From: Rhizobium sp. CC-YZS058
GTDB taxonomy: Bacteria; Pseudomonadota; Alphaproteobacteria; Rhizobiales; Rhizobiaceae
DNA: 64,000 bases
Assembly (NCBI RefSeq): GCF_034720595.1
Contig: NZ_JAYESJ010000001.1
Location: 2,072,001 to 2,136,000, forward strand
Reading direction: 5' to 3'
Made by a program: the position numbers and the translations under genes. The notes under the pieces were generated by a model, which saw nothing but the letters and a program-made list of their open reading frames with translations, was not told the origin of the DNA and did not search any database. Within the stretch, counting starts at the first letter, position 1, and every line of letters starts with the position of its first letter. Below are positions 33,994-43,072 of the stretch, piece by piece.

Positions 33994-35432
33994 CAGTGAC
34001 CGATCGCCCCGACGACGACGAGGCAGGCCCCGATCGCCATGGTCAGCAGGCTGCGCCAGTCGCGCATGATGAACACGACCGGATCCTCGTGCAGCTTGGA
34101 GCGGCGGGCGAGCATCCAGATGCGCAGCAGAAGATAGAGCACGAGCGGGCAGAGCGGCCAGAGCGCCCAGGGCTGGGCATACATCTCCATCATTTCCTTG
34201 CTCTGGATATAGAGCGCAAGGACGAGAGCGGCGGCAAAGGCGGCCGACACGCCGGCCTGTCCGACCATTTCGAAATCCACCGGCACATAGCCGCGCCCGG
34301 GAACGGCGGTTCCATCGAGACCGCCATGCTCGTCCAGTTCGACATAGCGCTTCACCAGCGCCAGGCTGAGGAAGAAGAAGATCGAGAAGGCGAGCAGCCA
34401 GAAGGAGAGCTCGGTATCGGTGGCTGCAGAGCCGGCGGCGATGCGCACCGTGTAAAGCCCGGCCAGGGTAAAGACGTCGATCAGCAGCTTGCGCTTGAGC
34501 ACGAAGGTATAGGCCGTGGTCGTCGCGGCATAGAGCGCCAGCACGCCCATGAACTCGATCGGCATGGTCAGCGTCAGCGACAGCGAGGCAAGCAGCAGGG
34601 CCGCGGCCAGAGCGAGCCCGACCGGCACCGACATCTTGCCGCTCGCCAGCGGCCGGTTCCGCTTCTTCGGGTGACGGCGGTCGTTGGTCAGGTCCGAGAG
34701 ATCGTTGATGACATAGACGGCGCTGGCGAGGAACGAGAAGGCGAAGAAGGCAACCACGGTGTTGATCAGCGCATCCATGTGCAGGATGTCGTGGTTCAAA
34801 ACCATCGGCACGCCGATCAGCACGTTCTTGGCCCATTGATGGACGCGGATCGACTTCAGCGGCGTCAACGGGCTGACCGGGCCGGTGTCGAGTCGTTCGG
34901 CATCATGGCTGCGGCGCCAGGCCTCGGCCGCGCCATCCGGTGCGACGACGATCGCGCGGCGCGCGGCGTCGAAGGCCGGAATGTCGTCGCGGCTGTTGCC
35001 CATATAGTCGAAGCCGCCCTCCCCGAACCGGGCGACCAAGGCTGCGCGCTTGGAAGAGTGGGTGAGGTTCAGATCCTTCGACGAATGGATGACGCCATCG
35101 AAGACGCCGGCATGGTCCGCAACGCCGAGTGCCACCTTTTCGGCGGCACCGGTCACGAGAAGGATCGGCCGGCCCGTCTGCTTCTCCACCTGGAGCCGTG
35201 CCAGCACCGCTTCGCGATAGGGCCAGTCGCGGGCCTCGCGGCCCGAACGCGCGGCGACCTCGTGCTTGAGCCGGGCCTTGCCGCACAGCGCCCAGTAGAT
35301 CATGGCGACGATCATGAACGGATTGCGGAAGAGGACGACGGCCGCCCCCTCCCAAAGCGTGTCGGCCGCAAGCAACGTGCCGTCGAGATCGACACAGAGC
35401 GGAATATGCCGGCTATCTGTACGCGCATCCAT
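33993..35432 (-). CDS. HAD phosphatase-UbiA prenyltransferase fusion (DPPR synthase-like)
   Basis: A 479-aa protein with two parts. Residues 1-180 are a HAD-type phosphatase (VDLDGTLLAADT with Asp15/Asp17). Residues 190-479 are a multi-pass UbiA prenyltransferase with NDLSDLTNDRRHPKKRNRP (243-261) and a second motif YTFVLKRKLLIDVF. Both UbiA motifs match decaprenyl-phosphate phosphoribosyltransferase, which joins PRPP to polyprenyl phosphate; a separate phosphatase then removes the 5-phosphate. The fused HAD domain could supply that phosphatase. It is the first gene of the cluster; promoter expected in 35433-35558. Confidence 0.88.
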   Translation of the reverse strand: MDARTDSRHIPLCVDLDGTLLAADTLWEGAAVVLFRNPFMIVAMIYWALCGKARLKHEVAARSGREARDWPYREAVLARLQVEKQTGRPILLVTGAAEKVALGVADHAGVFDGVIHSSKDLNLTHSSKRAALVARFGEGGFDYMGNSRDDIPAFDAARRAIVVAPDGAAEAWRRSHDAERLDTGPVSPLTPLKSIRVHQWAKNVLIGVPMVLNHDILHMDALINTVVAFFAFSFLASAVYVINDLSDLTNDRRHPKKRNRPLASGKMSVPVGLALAAALLLASLSLTLTMPIEFMGVLALYAATTTAYTFVLKRKLLIDVFTLAGLYTVRIAAGSAATDTELSFWLLAFSIFFFLSLALVKRYVELDEHGGLDGTAVPGRGYVPVDFEMVGQAGVSAAFAAALVLALYIQSKEMMEMYAQPWALWPLCPLVLYLLLRIWMLARRSKLHEDPVVFIMRDWRSLLTMAIGACLVVVGAIGH

Positions 35433-35558
35433 GAAAGGTAAACCCCGCTTGAACAGTTGCGGGGGAGACTGGCAGAGGACGCTTTCCGAAATCCAAACGC
35501 GCCTTGTCCACCGGGCGCCAAAGTCGAACCCTGGTTAAAGCCAGACGAATGCGATCGT

Positions 35559-36437
35559 TCAACTTGATCGCATCATGATCCAGTTCAGCGCAGCGCGCCA
35601 ATCCGTCATACGGACCGGGGTGCCGTGCGATCCGGTCTCGAACAGCACGAACCGGGTCGGGTAGTTCCTGGCCTTCAATTGCCGGTAGAGCTCGGCCTGG
35701 TCGGTGGCGGCATAGGTCTTGTCGGCGCTGCCATGGCTGAAGAACATCGGCAGGCGGGCCTTGAAGGCGGCACTCTTCAAGAAGTTCGGATCGGTGGCGC
35801 CGCCCATGATCATCATGCCCGCAAGATGCGAGACCGCCTCGGCATTCCGCGTCACGCCCCAGCAGAGAAAGCTGCCCATCGATGCGCAGGACAGGACGAT
35901 CGGACGGCCGGGCGACCGCCGGGCGCTTTCGGCGATCAGGGCCGCGATGTCGCCGACCCCATCCATGTCGAAGCTGCGCGCGCTTGGGGCGTAGTAGACA
36001 CCGCCATTCTCGACGGCGAGGTTCTTCAGCCGGTTGAAATTGCCGCCGAAGGAATAGTCGTTTGCGCCGAGCCGCCGGTCGCCGCCGCGCCCATGGATGA
36101 AGATGACCGTGAAGGCCGCTCCATCCGCCTGCCCCGCCCGAAACACGTCGAGGCTCCGCCCGCCGAGCTGCAGGGTCTCGTTGGCCTGCTGCCGCTTGAC
36201 GCCGAGCGAGACATAGGCGCGCTTGACGCGCCGCTCCGGCACGTCGTCACGCCCGTTGATGTCGCGCATCTCCTGATAGTCGATCACGCTCCAGTCGCCG
36301 CCATCCTTCTCCTCCAGCACGGGGCCATAGGCGAACAGCTCGTCCTTGAACGGCTTGAGGGTCAACGCGGCTGCGGGACCGGAAACGAAAGATGCAACGA
36401 GGGCCGCTGCGGCGGCAAGGCGGAAAAAGCGGGCCAT
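35559..36437 (-). CDS. Secreted alpha/beta hydrolase
   Basis: A 292-aa hydrolase with an N-terminal signal peptide (FFRLAAAAALVASFVSGPAAA). The oxyanion block IFIHGRGGDRR is at 113-122, the nucleophile Ser186 is in CASMGS, and the catalytic His lies in TGSHGTPVR near 272. The overall form fits secreted esterases or phospholipase/carboxylesterases. It is divergent from parE and convergent with nothing, standing alone upstream of the UbiA cluster. Confidence 0.82.
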   Translation of the reverse strand: MARFFRLAAAAALVASFVSGPAAALTLKPFKDELFAYGPVLEEKDGGDWSVIDYQEMRDINGRDDVPERRVKRAYVSLGVKRQQANETLQLGGRSLDVFRAGQADGAAFTVIFIHGRGGDRRLGANDYSFGGNFNRLKNLAVENGGVYYAPSARSFDMDGVGDIAALIAESARRSPGRPIVLSCASMGSFLCWGVTRNAEAVSHLAGMMIMGGATDPNFLKSAAFKARLPMFFSHGSADKTYAATDQAELYRQLKARNYPTRFVLFETGSHGTPVRMTDWRAALNWIMMRSS

Positions 36438-36590
36438 GGGCGAGAATTTGTTCCCTTTTTGATCTCAAGGGCGCTTCGGCCCTTCCGCCGGGAGCAGTGC
36501 GGCGCTATGAAGGACCACCATTCCGGCGCGGTTCAACATCTCGTGGACCGGAATCGCGCCCCTTTCACGACCAGACGTTTGACGGAAGAG

Positions 36591-38657
36591 ATGACCGACA
36601 GCAACGACCTTTTCTCCGATGAGCCGCCGAAGCGTCCCCGCCAGCCGGCACCGCAGAGCGGCAGCGGCACGCCAAAGCCCGAGCCTCGCCCGCGCGAAAC
36701 CCCTGCCCCGCCGCCCTCGAAAGGCAAGGAAGCGGAGTATGACGCCTCCGCCATCGAGGTCCTCGAAGGGCTGGAGCCGGTGCGCCGCCGGCCCGGCATG
36801 TATATCGGCGGGACGGACGAGAAGGCGCTGCACCATCTCTTTGCCGAAGTCATCGACAATTCGATGGACGAGGCGGTGGCCGGCCATGCCAATTTCATCG
36901 ACGTGCATCTGGATGCCGAAGGTTGCCTGACGGTGACCGACAATGGCCGCGGCATTCCGGTCGAGAACCATCCGAAGTTTCCGGGCAAGTCGACGCTCGA
37001 AGTCATCATGACCGTGCTGCATGCCGGCGGCAAGTTCGACAGCAAGGTCTACGAAACCTCCGGCGGCCTGCATGGCGTTGGCGTTTCGGTCGTCAATGCG
37101 CTGTCCGATCTGCTCGAGGTGGAGGTGGCGCGCAACCGCCGTCTTTTCCGCCAGCGCTTCTCGCGCGGCATTCCGCAGGGGGGGCTGGAGGAGCTGGGCG
37201 AGGTGCAGAACCGCCGCGGCACCCGCGTGCGCTTCCACCCCGATCCGGACATCTTCGGCGCCCATGCGAAGTTCGATCCGGCGCGCCTGTTCCGCATGGC
37301 GCGCTCCAAGGCCTATCTCTTCGGCGGCGTCGAAATCCGCTGGTCTTGCGATCCGAGCCTGGTCGAAGGCACGGAGACGCCGGACAAGGCGGTCTTCCAC
37401 TTCCCCGGCGGCCTGAAGGACTATCTCAAGGCGACGATGGGCAGCGAGTTCACCGTGACCCGCGAGATCTTCGCCGGCAAGAGCGAAAAGTCCGGCGGCC
37501 ACGGCTCGCTCGAATGGGCGGTGACCTGGTATGGGGGCGACTCGGTCGTCCACTCCTATTGCAACACCATTCCCACCCCGGAAGGCGGCACGCATGAGGC
37601 CGGCCTGCGCATTGCGCTGACCAAGGGTCTTAAGACCTATGCGGAGCTGACGCAGAACAAGCGCGCCGCGATCATCACCACCGATGACGTGATGATCTCG
37701 GCGGCGGGCATGTTGTCCGTCTTCATCCGCGAGCCGGAATTCGTTGGCCAGACCAAGGACAAGCTGGCGACCGTCGAGGCGCAGCGGATCGTCGAGAATG
37801 CGCTGCGGGATCCTTTCGACCACTTCCTGGCCGACAATCCGCAGGAGGCCGCCAAGCTGCTGGACTGGGTGATCGAGCGCGCGGACGAACGACTGCGGCG
37901 CCGCAAGGAGAAGGAAGTCAACCGCAAGAGCGCGGTCCGCAAGCTGCGCCTGCCCGGCAAGCTGGCCGATTGCGCGCAGAACACCGCCGATGGCGCCGAG
38001 CTCTTCATCGTCGAGGGCGATTCGGCCGGCGGCTCGGCCAAGCAGGCCCGCAACCGCGCCAACCAGGCGATTCTGCCGCTGCGCGGCAAGATCCTGAATG
38101 TGGCCAGCGCCGGCCGCGAGAAACTCGGGGCCAACCAGCAGCTCGCCGATCTCATCCAGGCACTCGGCTGCGGCACGCGCTCGAAATATCGCAGCGAGGA
38201 CCTGCGCTACGAGCGGATCATCGTCATGACCGATGCCGATGTCGACGGTGCCCATATCGCCTCGCTGCTCATTACCTTCTTCTACCAGGAAATGCCGGAC
38301 CTGATCCGCGACGGCCATCTCTTCCTCGCCGTGCCGCCGCTCTACCGCATCACGCAAGGGGCGAAGACGCTCTATGCCCGCGACGATGCGCACCGGGCGG
38401 AGCTGATGAAGAAGGAATTCAACGGCCGCGGCAAGGTCGAAATCGGCCGCTTCAAGGGCCTCGGCGAAATGATGCCGGCGCAGCTGAAGGATACGACGAT
38501 GGATCCGAAGAACCGCACGCTCCTGAAGGTCGCCATCGACGAGGTCGATTTCGAGGGGACGCGCGATGCGGTCGACAATCTGATGGGCACGCGGCCGGAT
38601 GCCCGCTTCCGCTTCATCCAGGAACGCGCCGCCTTCGCCGACAACCTCGATATCTGA
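36591..38657 (+). CDS. parE: DNA topoisomerase IV subunit B
   Basis: ATPase subunit of topoisomerase IV, which decatenates daughter chromosomes. Length is 688 aa from ATG 36591 with GGAAGAG upstream. After a Pro-rich start (1-45), the GHKL ATPase shows VIDNSMDEAVAGH and TDNGRGIP and GGLHGVGVSVVNALS. The TOPRIM domain has VEGDSAGGSAKQARNR, LPLRGKILNV and DADVDGAHIA. The family is the target of quinolones and novobiocin. Unrelated to the ParE toxin despite the shared symbol. Confidence 0.97.
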   Translation: MTDSNDLFSDEPPKRPRQPAPQSGSGTPKPEPRPRETPAPPPSKGKEAEYDASAIEVLEGLEPVRRRPGMYIGGTDEKALHHLFAEVIDNSMDEAVAGHANFIDVHLDAEGCLTVTDNGRGIPVENHPKFPGKSTLEVIMTVLHAGGKFDSKVYETSGGLHGVGVSVVNALSDLLEVEVARNRRLFRQRFSRGIPQGGLEELGEVQNRRGTRVRFHPDPDIFGAHAKFDPARLFRMARSKAYLFGGVEIRWSCDPSLVEGTETPDKAVFHFPGGLKDYLKATMGSEFTVTREIFAGKSEKSGGHGSLEWAVTWYGGDSVVHSYCNTIPTPEGGTHEAGLRIALTKGLKTYAELTQNKRAAIITTDDVMISAAGMLSVFIREPEFVGQTKDKLATVEAQRIVENALRDPFDHFLADNPQEAAKLLDWVIERADERLRRRKEKEVNRKSAVRKLRLPGKLADCAQNTADGAELFIVEGDSAGGSAKQARNRANQAILPLRGKILNVASAGREKLGANQQLADLIQALGCGTRSKYRSEDLRYERIIVMTDADVDGAHIASLLITFFYQEMPDLIRDGHLFLAVPPLYRITQGAKTLYARDDAHRAELMKKEFNGRGKVEIGRFKGLGEMMPAQLKDTTMDPKNRTLLKVAIDEVDFEGTRDAVDNLMGTRPDARFRFIQERAAFADNLDI

Positions 38658-38722
38658 AGGTGCCGAAAACGGGTTCGATCAGGGAAGGGCTGCGTGAGAG
38701 GGCGGCCCATTCTCGTTTCTCT

Positions 38723-39232
38723 TCAGCGGCTTGATCGATCACGTTCCGATATTGGATCCGGCAGCCGCTTCTCCATGAACAGGCTGAGCGGATCCGGCCC
38801 GTAAGGGCCGAAGGGCGGGATTTCGCGATAGCCGAAGGCGCGATAGAGACCAATCGCCTCCGGCTGGCGGATGCCGGTTTCGAGCCGGAGCACAGCGAGA
38901 CCCCGTTCCACCGCCCGCGCCTCCACGCGGGTCAGCAAAGCGCGGCCTGCCTGCTTTCCACGCGCGCGGGCCTCGACGAAGAGCCGCTTGATCTCACCCG
39001 TTCCGTCGCCTGCAACGAGGAGCGCGCAGCAGCCGACGGCCCGCCCTTCCAGACGCGCCACGAAGAAGGAGACGGTTTCACCCTCGAGCGTGGCGAGATC
39101 GACCATATGGTTGCTCTCTGCGGGATAGAGCGCGGCGGCATAGCGATCCGACTGCTGCAGCAGTTTCTCGACCTCCGGCTGCCGCGGCGGCTCTTCCTGA
39201 ATCAAGACAGACACTTGCACGCTCCTTCTCAT
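38723..39232 (-). CDS. GNAT-family N-acetyltransferase
   Basis: A 169-aa acetyltransferase. The acetyl-CoA site is EIKRLFVEARARGKQAGRAL and the C-terminal block is LYRAFGYREIPPFGPY. The start at 39232 is chosen because the upstream part of the frame (to 39343) lacks family features. Convergent with parE. Substrate unknown. Confidence 0.82.
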   Translation of the reverse strand: MRRSVQVSVLIQEEPPRQPEVEKLLQQSDRYAAALYPAESNHMVDLATLEGETVSFFVARLEGRAVGCCALLVAGDGTGEIKRLFVEARARGKQAGRALLTRVEARAVERGLAVLRLETGIRQPEAIGLYRAFGYREIPPFGPYGPDPLSLFMEKRLPDPISERDRSSR

Positions 39233-39424
39233 TCCGTCTGGCAATTTCCGCTGATTGATTGACAGTTTGAGTCCTGCACCTGGTCCAAGTCTCTGACGCA
39301 CAAGCGTTTCACCGACCACTGCGCCTTCGAGGGCCCGTGACAAATCGATACGAAGCGGCTTGCCGACCGCCTTAATTCCATGCCCGCTGTTGTCCTAGCC
39401 TGGAGAGAATCGAAGGAGACGCAG

Positions 39425-39943
39425 ATGGTCAATGCCGCCCTCATTTTCATGACGATTCTCGGCTGTGACGACAGTGTCAGCCAGTGCCACTATATCAAGA
39501 CCGTCAAGGGTGAGTGGGAGAGCGTGGCGGCCTGCGATCGGCAGTCGCAGACGCAGCTTCCCGCCATGAAGGACGCCCACTATCCCGTGGTCGTCGCCAT
39601 GTGCGAGACGAGCGGCGACGCGCCGATCGCCTCTGCCGCCGGCCCGCTAGCGCCCAATGGCGCGATTGCCGCCCCGCCACCCTCCGCCGCTGTGGGGCCG
39701 AATGCAGAAAAGTCTGCTGCTGGGGGAAGCCCGCAGGCGCAGGCAGGTGTCACGCCCGCCATGCCTGCCGCCGGCATGACGGTCGAGCCGGCGCCTGCCC
39801 CGCCTCCGCCGCTGCCGCAGCGCGCCTATGCCCTATTGAAGGGAGCCCTGCCGGACGGCCAGAGGCTGAAGCGGGTCCTCACCGGACCGGTCCATTCGAT
39901 CGGCCAGGGCTATTCCTGGATTGCACGCAAGGTCAGCTTCTAG
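39425..39943 (+). CDS. Hypothetical protein with N-terminal four-cysteine module
   Basis: A 172-aa protein with GAAGGAG upstream. Residues 1-65 carry Cys14, Cys21, Cys36 and a fourth Cys near 59 (GCDDSVSQCHYI; AACDRQSQTQL; VVVAMCE). An Ala/Pro-rich linker (about 65-130) follows, then a basic tail (RAYALLKGALPDGQRLKRVL). There is no clear signal peptide. The cysteine pattern suggests disulfides or metal binding. I do not recognise the family. Confidence 0.65.
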   Translation: MVNAALIFMTILGCDDSVSQCHYIKTVKGEWESVAACDRQSQTQLPAMKDAHYPVVVAMCETSGDAPIASAAGPLAPNGAIAAPPPSAAVGPNAEKSAAGGSPQAQAGVTPAMPAAGMTVEPAPAPPPPLPQRAYALLKGALPDGQRLKRVLTGPVHSIGQGYSWIARKVSF

Positions 39944-39977
39944 TCCGCTCTGTCGCGGCGGGCTCGGCCACCCGTGC

Positions 39978-41003
39978 TCAGACCATCTTCTGCGCGACGA
40001 GGCTCGTTACTGTGTCGTGGATCATCTCGTCCTGCGGGCGCATCGTCCAGCCGAGCAGCCGCTCGGCCTTGGCGCTCGAAACCCGTGCATCGCGGCCAAG
40101 TTCCTTCGCGATCATGGCAAGGCCGGGATCGAAGCGGCTGGCAATTCGCGCCAGCCAGGTCGGCAGCACGATGCGCGGCACCTTGGCCGCCCGCTCCGGC
40201 TGAACCGCCTTCAGGGTGGCGGCAATCTCGGCCATGGAGAGCGGTCTGCCGGCAAGAATCAGGCGTTCGCCCCCGGAGGCGGGCGTGACTAGCGCCAGCC
40301 GGTGCGCCTCGGCCACATCCCGCACATCGACGGCCGGCACCGCGAAATCCGGCAGCGCCGGGTACTTGCCCGCAAGCAGGCTGCGCAGCACGCCGACCGA
40401 GGTTCCCACCGTCTGCCCGATCATCGGCCCGAGGATCATGCCGGGATTGAGCACCGTGAGGTCGAGCCTCTCCTGCGCCGCCAGTTCCCAGGCTGCCCGC
40501 TCGGCGAGCGTCTTGGATCGGTAATAGGGCGTTGCCAGCGGCCCGTCCGGGTCCGTCCAGTCGGTCTCGGCAAAGGGCGCCCGCCCGCTCCCGTAGCTGA
40601 CCGCGGCAATCGAGGAGGTGAGCACGATGCGGCGGATACCGGCCTTCGCCGCGGCATGCAGCACGCGGCGCGTGCCTTCGACGGCCGGGCCCGTCACCTG
40701 CGCTTCATCCCGCGGGTTGCGCGCCGGAAAGGGCGAGGCCGTGTGGACCAGCGCCTCAGCCCCCTCGAAAGCCTCGGCCCAGCCGCGATCCTCCATCAGG
40801 TCCGCGGCGACGAGGCGAAGGCGCTCCACCGGCGCGCCCGCCGCTGCAAGGGCCGAACGGATTCCGTCCGCCTTGCGCAGGTCGCGCAGCGTTCCGGTCA
40901 CGTCGTATCCGTGGCCGAGAAGGGTGAGCGCCACGTGGCGGCCGAGATAGCCGCCGATCCCCGTCAGGACCAGGCGCGCAGGCGAATGCAGGGCTTCGGT
41001 CAT
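39978..41003 (-). CDS. NAD(P)-dependent reductase, dihydroflavonol reductase-like SDR
   Basis: A 341-aa extended SDR. It starts with LTGIGGYLGRHVALTLL, has the family HTASPFP segment, a Ser-rich VLTSSIAAVSYG, and the catalytic PYYRSKTLAERAAWE (Tyr-x3-Lys). This matches dihydroflavonol-4-reductase-like bacterial reductases of aldehydes or ketones. GGAGCC precedes the ATG at 41003. The longer frame to 41120 is not supported. Confidence 0.85.
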   Translation of the reverse strand: MTEALHSPARLVLTGIGGYLGRHVALTLLGHGYDVTGTLRDLRKADGIRSALAAAGAPVERLRLVAADLMEDRGWAEAFEGAEALVHTASPFPARNPRDEAQVTGPAVEGTRRVLHAAAKAGIRRIVLTSSIAAVSYGSGRAPFAETDWTDPDGPLATPYYRSKTLAERAAWELAAQERLDLTVLNPGMILGPMIGQTVGTSVGVLRSLLAGKYPALPDFAVPAVDVRDVAEAHRLALVTPASGGERLILAGRPLSMAEIAATLKAVQPERAAKVPRIVLPTWLARIASRFDPGLAMIAKELGRDARVSSAKAERLLGWTMRPQDEMIHDTVTSLVAQKMV

Positions 41004-41143
41004 TTTCGGCTCCATCGAAGAACGCGGACCCACCCGAAGATGTGGCGCGGCGCGGTCAATCCAAGGCCCGCTCACCTGAGAGCACAGGTCAAATCCTGTG
41101 TTCGGTTTTTGGATTTGCAAATCGGATGGCGCCGAGCCGCGTT

Positions 41144-42283
41144 TCAGGCCGCTTCGCGGGTGCTCTGCAGCGCATAGTGGCGCACGCTGCGCCGCTCCTC
41201 GGCGATTGCCAGGCGTTCGACCAGTTCTGCCAGACCGGACGGCAGGGCCTGCGTGTCGGCGCTGTCCCGCAGGCGCAGCAGCAGCGCGGCGGCAATCGAG
41301 GCTGCAACCTCGCCGTCGCCTTTCCGGCTTTCGCGCCGGCGCATCAGCATGGCTTCGGCAAAGAGCGCGCTCACGTCCCGGCCGAGGCCGGCGCTTTCGT
41401 AGAGCGCACGCACCGCATGGACGCGGCCGTCGGAGAGGATCGACCGGACGCGCCGCTCGGCGAGGCCCGTCAGCACGACGAGGGCCGCGGCGGAAAAATC
41501 GATGCGCCCGAGGCAGAGCGCATGCAGAAGCAGGCTCGGGGTCAGGCGGTCCGTGGCGCGCAGCTCCTCGACGAGCGCCGGAATGTCGTCATGATCGGCG
41601 GTGGCGGCCATGTCGAGCGCGGCGGAGGCGCAAGCCTCGCGGGTGATGCGCAGCATCCGCGCCTCGCCCACGGTCTGCTGCACGAGGGACGTGGAGCGGA
41701 GCGCCGCGCCCACCTGCTCGGCCAGAAGCTGGCGGGCATCGGCCGGCAGGTCGGCGCGCGCCAGCAGCGCATCGCGCAGCGCCGGCCGGTCGCCCAGCCG
41801 CTCGCTCAGCCGTTTCAGGGTCCGCCGGGCTATCCGCGCGCTCGCGTTTTCCAGAAGAAGCAGGGCTTCGCCCTCACCACCAATCTCGGCAATGGCGGCC
41901 GAGACGGACCGGGAAAGGCCCTCCCGCACGGCGATGAAGGCCCGCAGCTCGCAGCTGCCGCGGGCAGCGAGTTCGATCAGGTCGTCCTCGAGGAGCGCGG
42001 GGGAGCGGGAGAGGATGGGAAAGGCGATTTCCGGCTGGTCTTCCGCGAGGCTCAACAGAAGCGCGCGCGGCACATGCGGGCATGGCGCGAGGGCCTCGGC
42101 CAGCGCCAGCCGCACCTTGGGAGAAGGATCATCGAGGAGGAAGGTCATGGCCATTTCGGCCGCCTGGCGATCGAGCGTCTCGCCGCTCGTTCCGGCATAG
42201 GCGGAGGCGAGCGTATGGGCTGCCTTGACACGATCGGACGTCCTGGCGCGCTCTACCCAGCGCAGAAAAGCCTGTATGATCAC
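41144..42283 (-). CDS. DUF2336 domain protein
   Basis: A 379-aa all-helical protein typical of DUF2336 in alphaproteobacteria, resembling HEAT-like repeats: LLDDPSPKVRLALAEALAP and LAEDQPEIAFPILSRSPALL are the signature. GTG at 42283 (VIIQAFLRWVERAR) is the start used by relatives; no ATG lies near. The frame extends upstream over the divergent gene, which is a shadow. Function unknown. Downstream at 41112-41123 is a perfect 12-bp palindrome, GATTTGCAAATC. Confidence 0.8.
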   Translation of the reverse strand: MIIQAFLRWVERARTSDRVKAAHTLASAYAGTSGETLDRQAAEMAMTFLLDDPSPKVRLALAEALAPCPHVPRALLLSLAEDQPEIAFPILSRSPALLEDDLIELAARGSCELRAFIAVREGLSRSVSAAIAEIGGEGEALLLLENASARIARRTLKRLSERLGDRPALRDALLARADLPADARQLLAEQVGAALRSTSLVQQTVGEARMLRITREACASAALDMAATADHDDIPALVEELRATDRLTPSLLLHALCLGRIDFSAAALVVLTGLAERRVRSILSDGRVHAVRALYESAGLGRDVSALFAEAMLMRRRESRKGDGEVAASIAAALLLRLRDSADTQALPSGLAELVERLAIAEERRSVRHYALQSTREAA

Positions 42284-42355
42284 GTACGCCCCACTCGATA
42301 GCCCGATCAACCCGTAGAAAAACCCTATCAGCCAAAGGTTTACGATTGGTTCACC

Positions 42356-43024
42356 ATGCTCCTTAACCCCCTTGCCGCTCCCCTCCTCCTTTGCCTCACG
42401 CCGGAGGCTGCCGCGCGCGCATCGGCCAGGGAGGATGTCATGCTGCTTCTCGATCTCACCCAGCATGAAGGCCCGGCGCCGCCGGACGGGTCCGCCTCCC
42501 CCGGCCTGCGGCTCGACCTCTCGCAGATCGACACGGAGGTGCCGGACGGTCTCGTCCAGCTGCTCGCGCCTTCGGTCATCCTCGTCAGCGGCCTGGAGGC
42601 GGCGGCCGATATGCAGCGGGCGGATGTGGCGCTTTCGGTCATTGAGGCGGAGAGCGGGCGGGCGGTGGGGTCGACCATCCTCATCGCCCATTGCGCGCAC
42701 CCCTCGCTCTTTCTCGATCCCACGCGGTTCAGCGCCCTGTCCCGCCGGCTCGGTGGCCTCGTCTACGACGAACCGGCGCTGGCGCGCGCGCTCGGCCTGC
42801 CGGAGGCGGACGGCCGGGGCGCCCCGGCCGTCCTGCAGGCCGCACGCGCTCGCTGCGTGCTGCTCGCCGCCGATGCGCGGGTTCCTGCCTATCTGGCTCT
42901 TCCGGAGACGCTGGACGACCCCTCTGCGCTCGGCCGCCTCGACGCTGTTGCCAAGGCCGACGGTTTTGCCGGCCTCCTGTCTGCGCAGGACGCGCAGATG
43001 GCCGCATTGCGCGGGCATGCTTGA
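42356..43024 (+). CDS. Degenerate CitE/HpcH-like aldolase-lyase family protein
   Basis: A 222-aa protein with weak likeness to the CitE (citrate lyase beta/CoA ester lyase) barrel: LLLDLTQHEG where CitE has an acidic DLED, LRLDLSQIDTE, APSVILVSGLEAAAD, and a C-terminal KADGFAGLLSAQDAQMAAL that resembles the G-F-x-G-K...H-P-x-Q end. It is shorter than the usual 280-300 aa and the metal-binding acids appear lost, so it is probably non-catalytic or misassigned. It is divergent from the DUF2336 gene with a 72-bp gap. Confidence 0.5.
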   Translation: MLLNPLAAPLLLCLTPEAAARASAREDVMLLLDLTQHEGPAPPDGSASPGLRLDLSQIDTEVPDGLVQLLAPSVILVSGLEAAADMQRADVALSVIEAESGRAVGSTILIAHCAHPSLFLDPTRFSALSRRLGGLVYDEPALARALGLPEADGRGAPAVLQAARARCVLLAADARVPAYLALPETLDDPSALGRLDAVAKADGFAGLLSAQDAQMAALRGHA

Positions 43025-43042
43025 GCGTGCGTTCGCCAAGGT

Positions 43043-43060
43043 GGGAGCAATCGTGCTCCC
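43043..43060. terminator. Hairpin between convergent genes
   Basis: GGGAGCA and TGCTCCC pair perfectly over an ATCG tetraloop. It sits midway in the 48-bp gap between the convergent CitE-like and flavin reductase genes, the place for a two-way terminator. T-runs are poor on both sides. Confidence 0.55.
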
Positions 43061-43072
43061 GCCGACTTTGCT

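Noticed and set aside
35519..35540. Sequence resembling a tRNA T-arm (TCGAACCC on the plus strand)
   Set aside because: The flanks do not form acceptor, D or anticodon stems, so it is not a tRNA gene.
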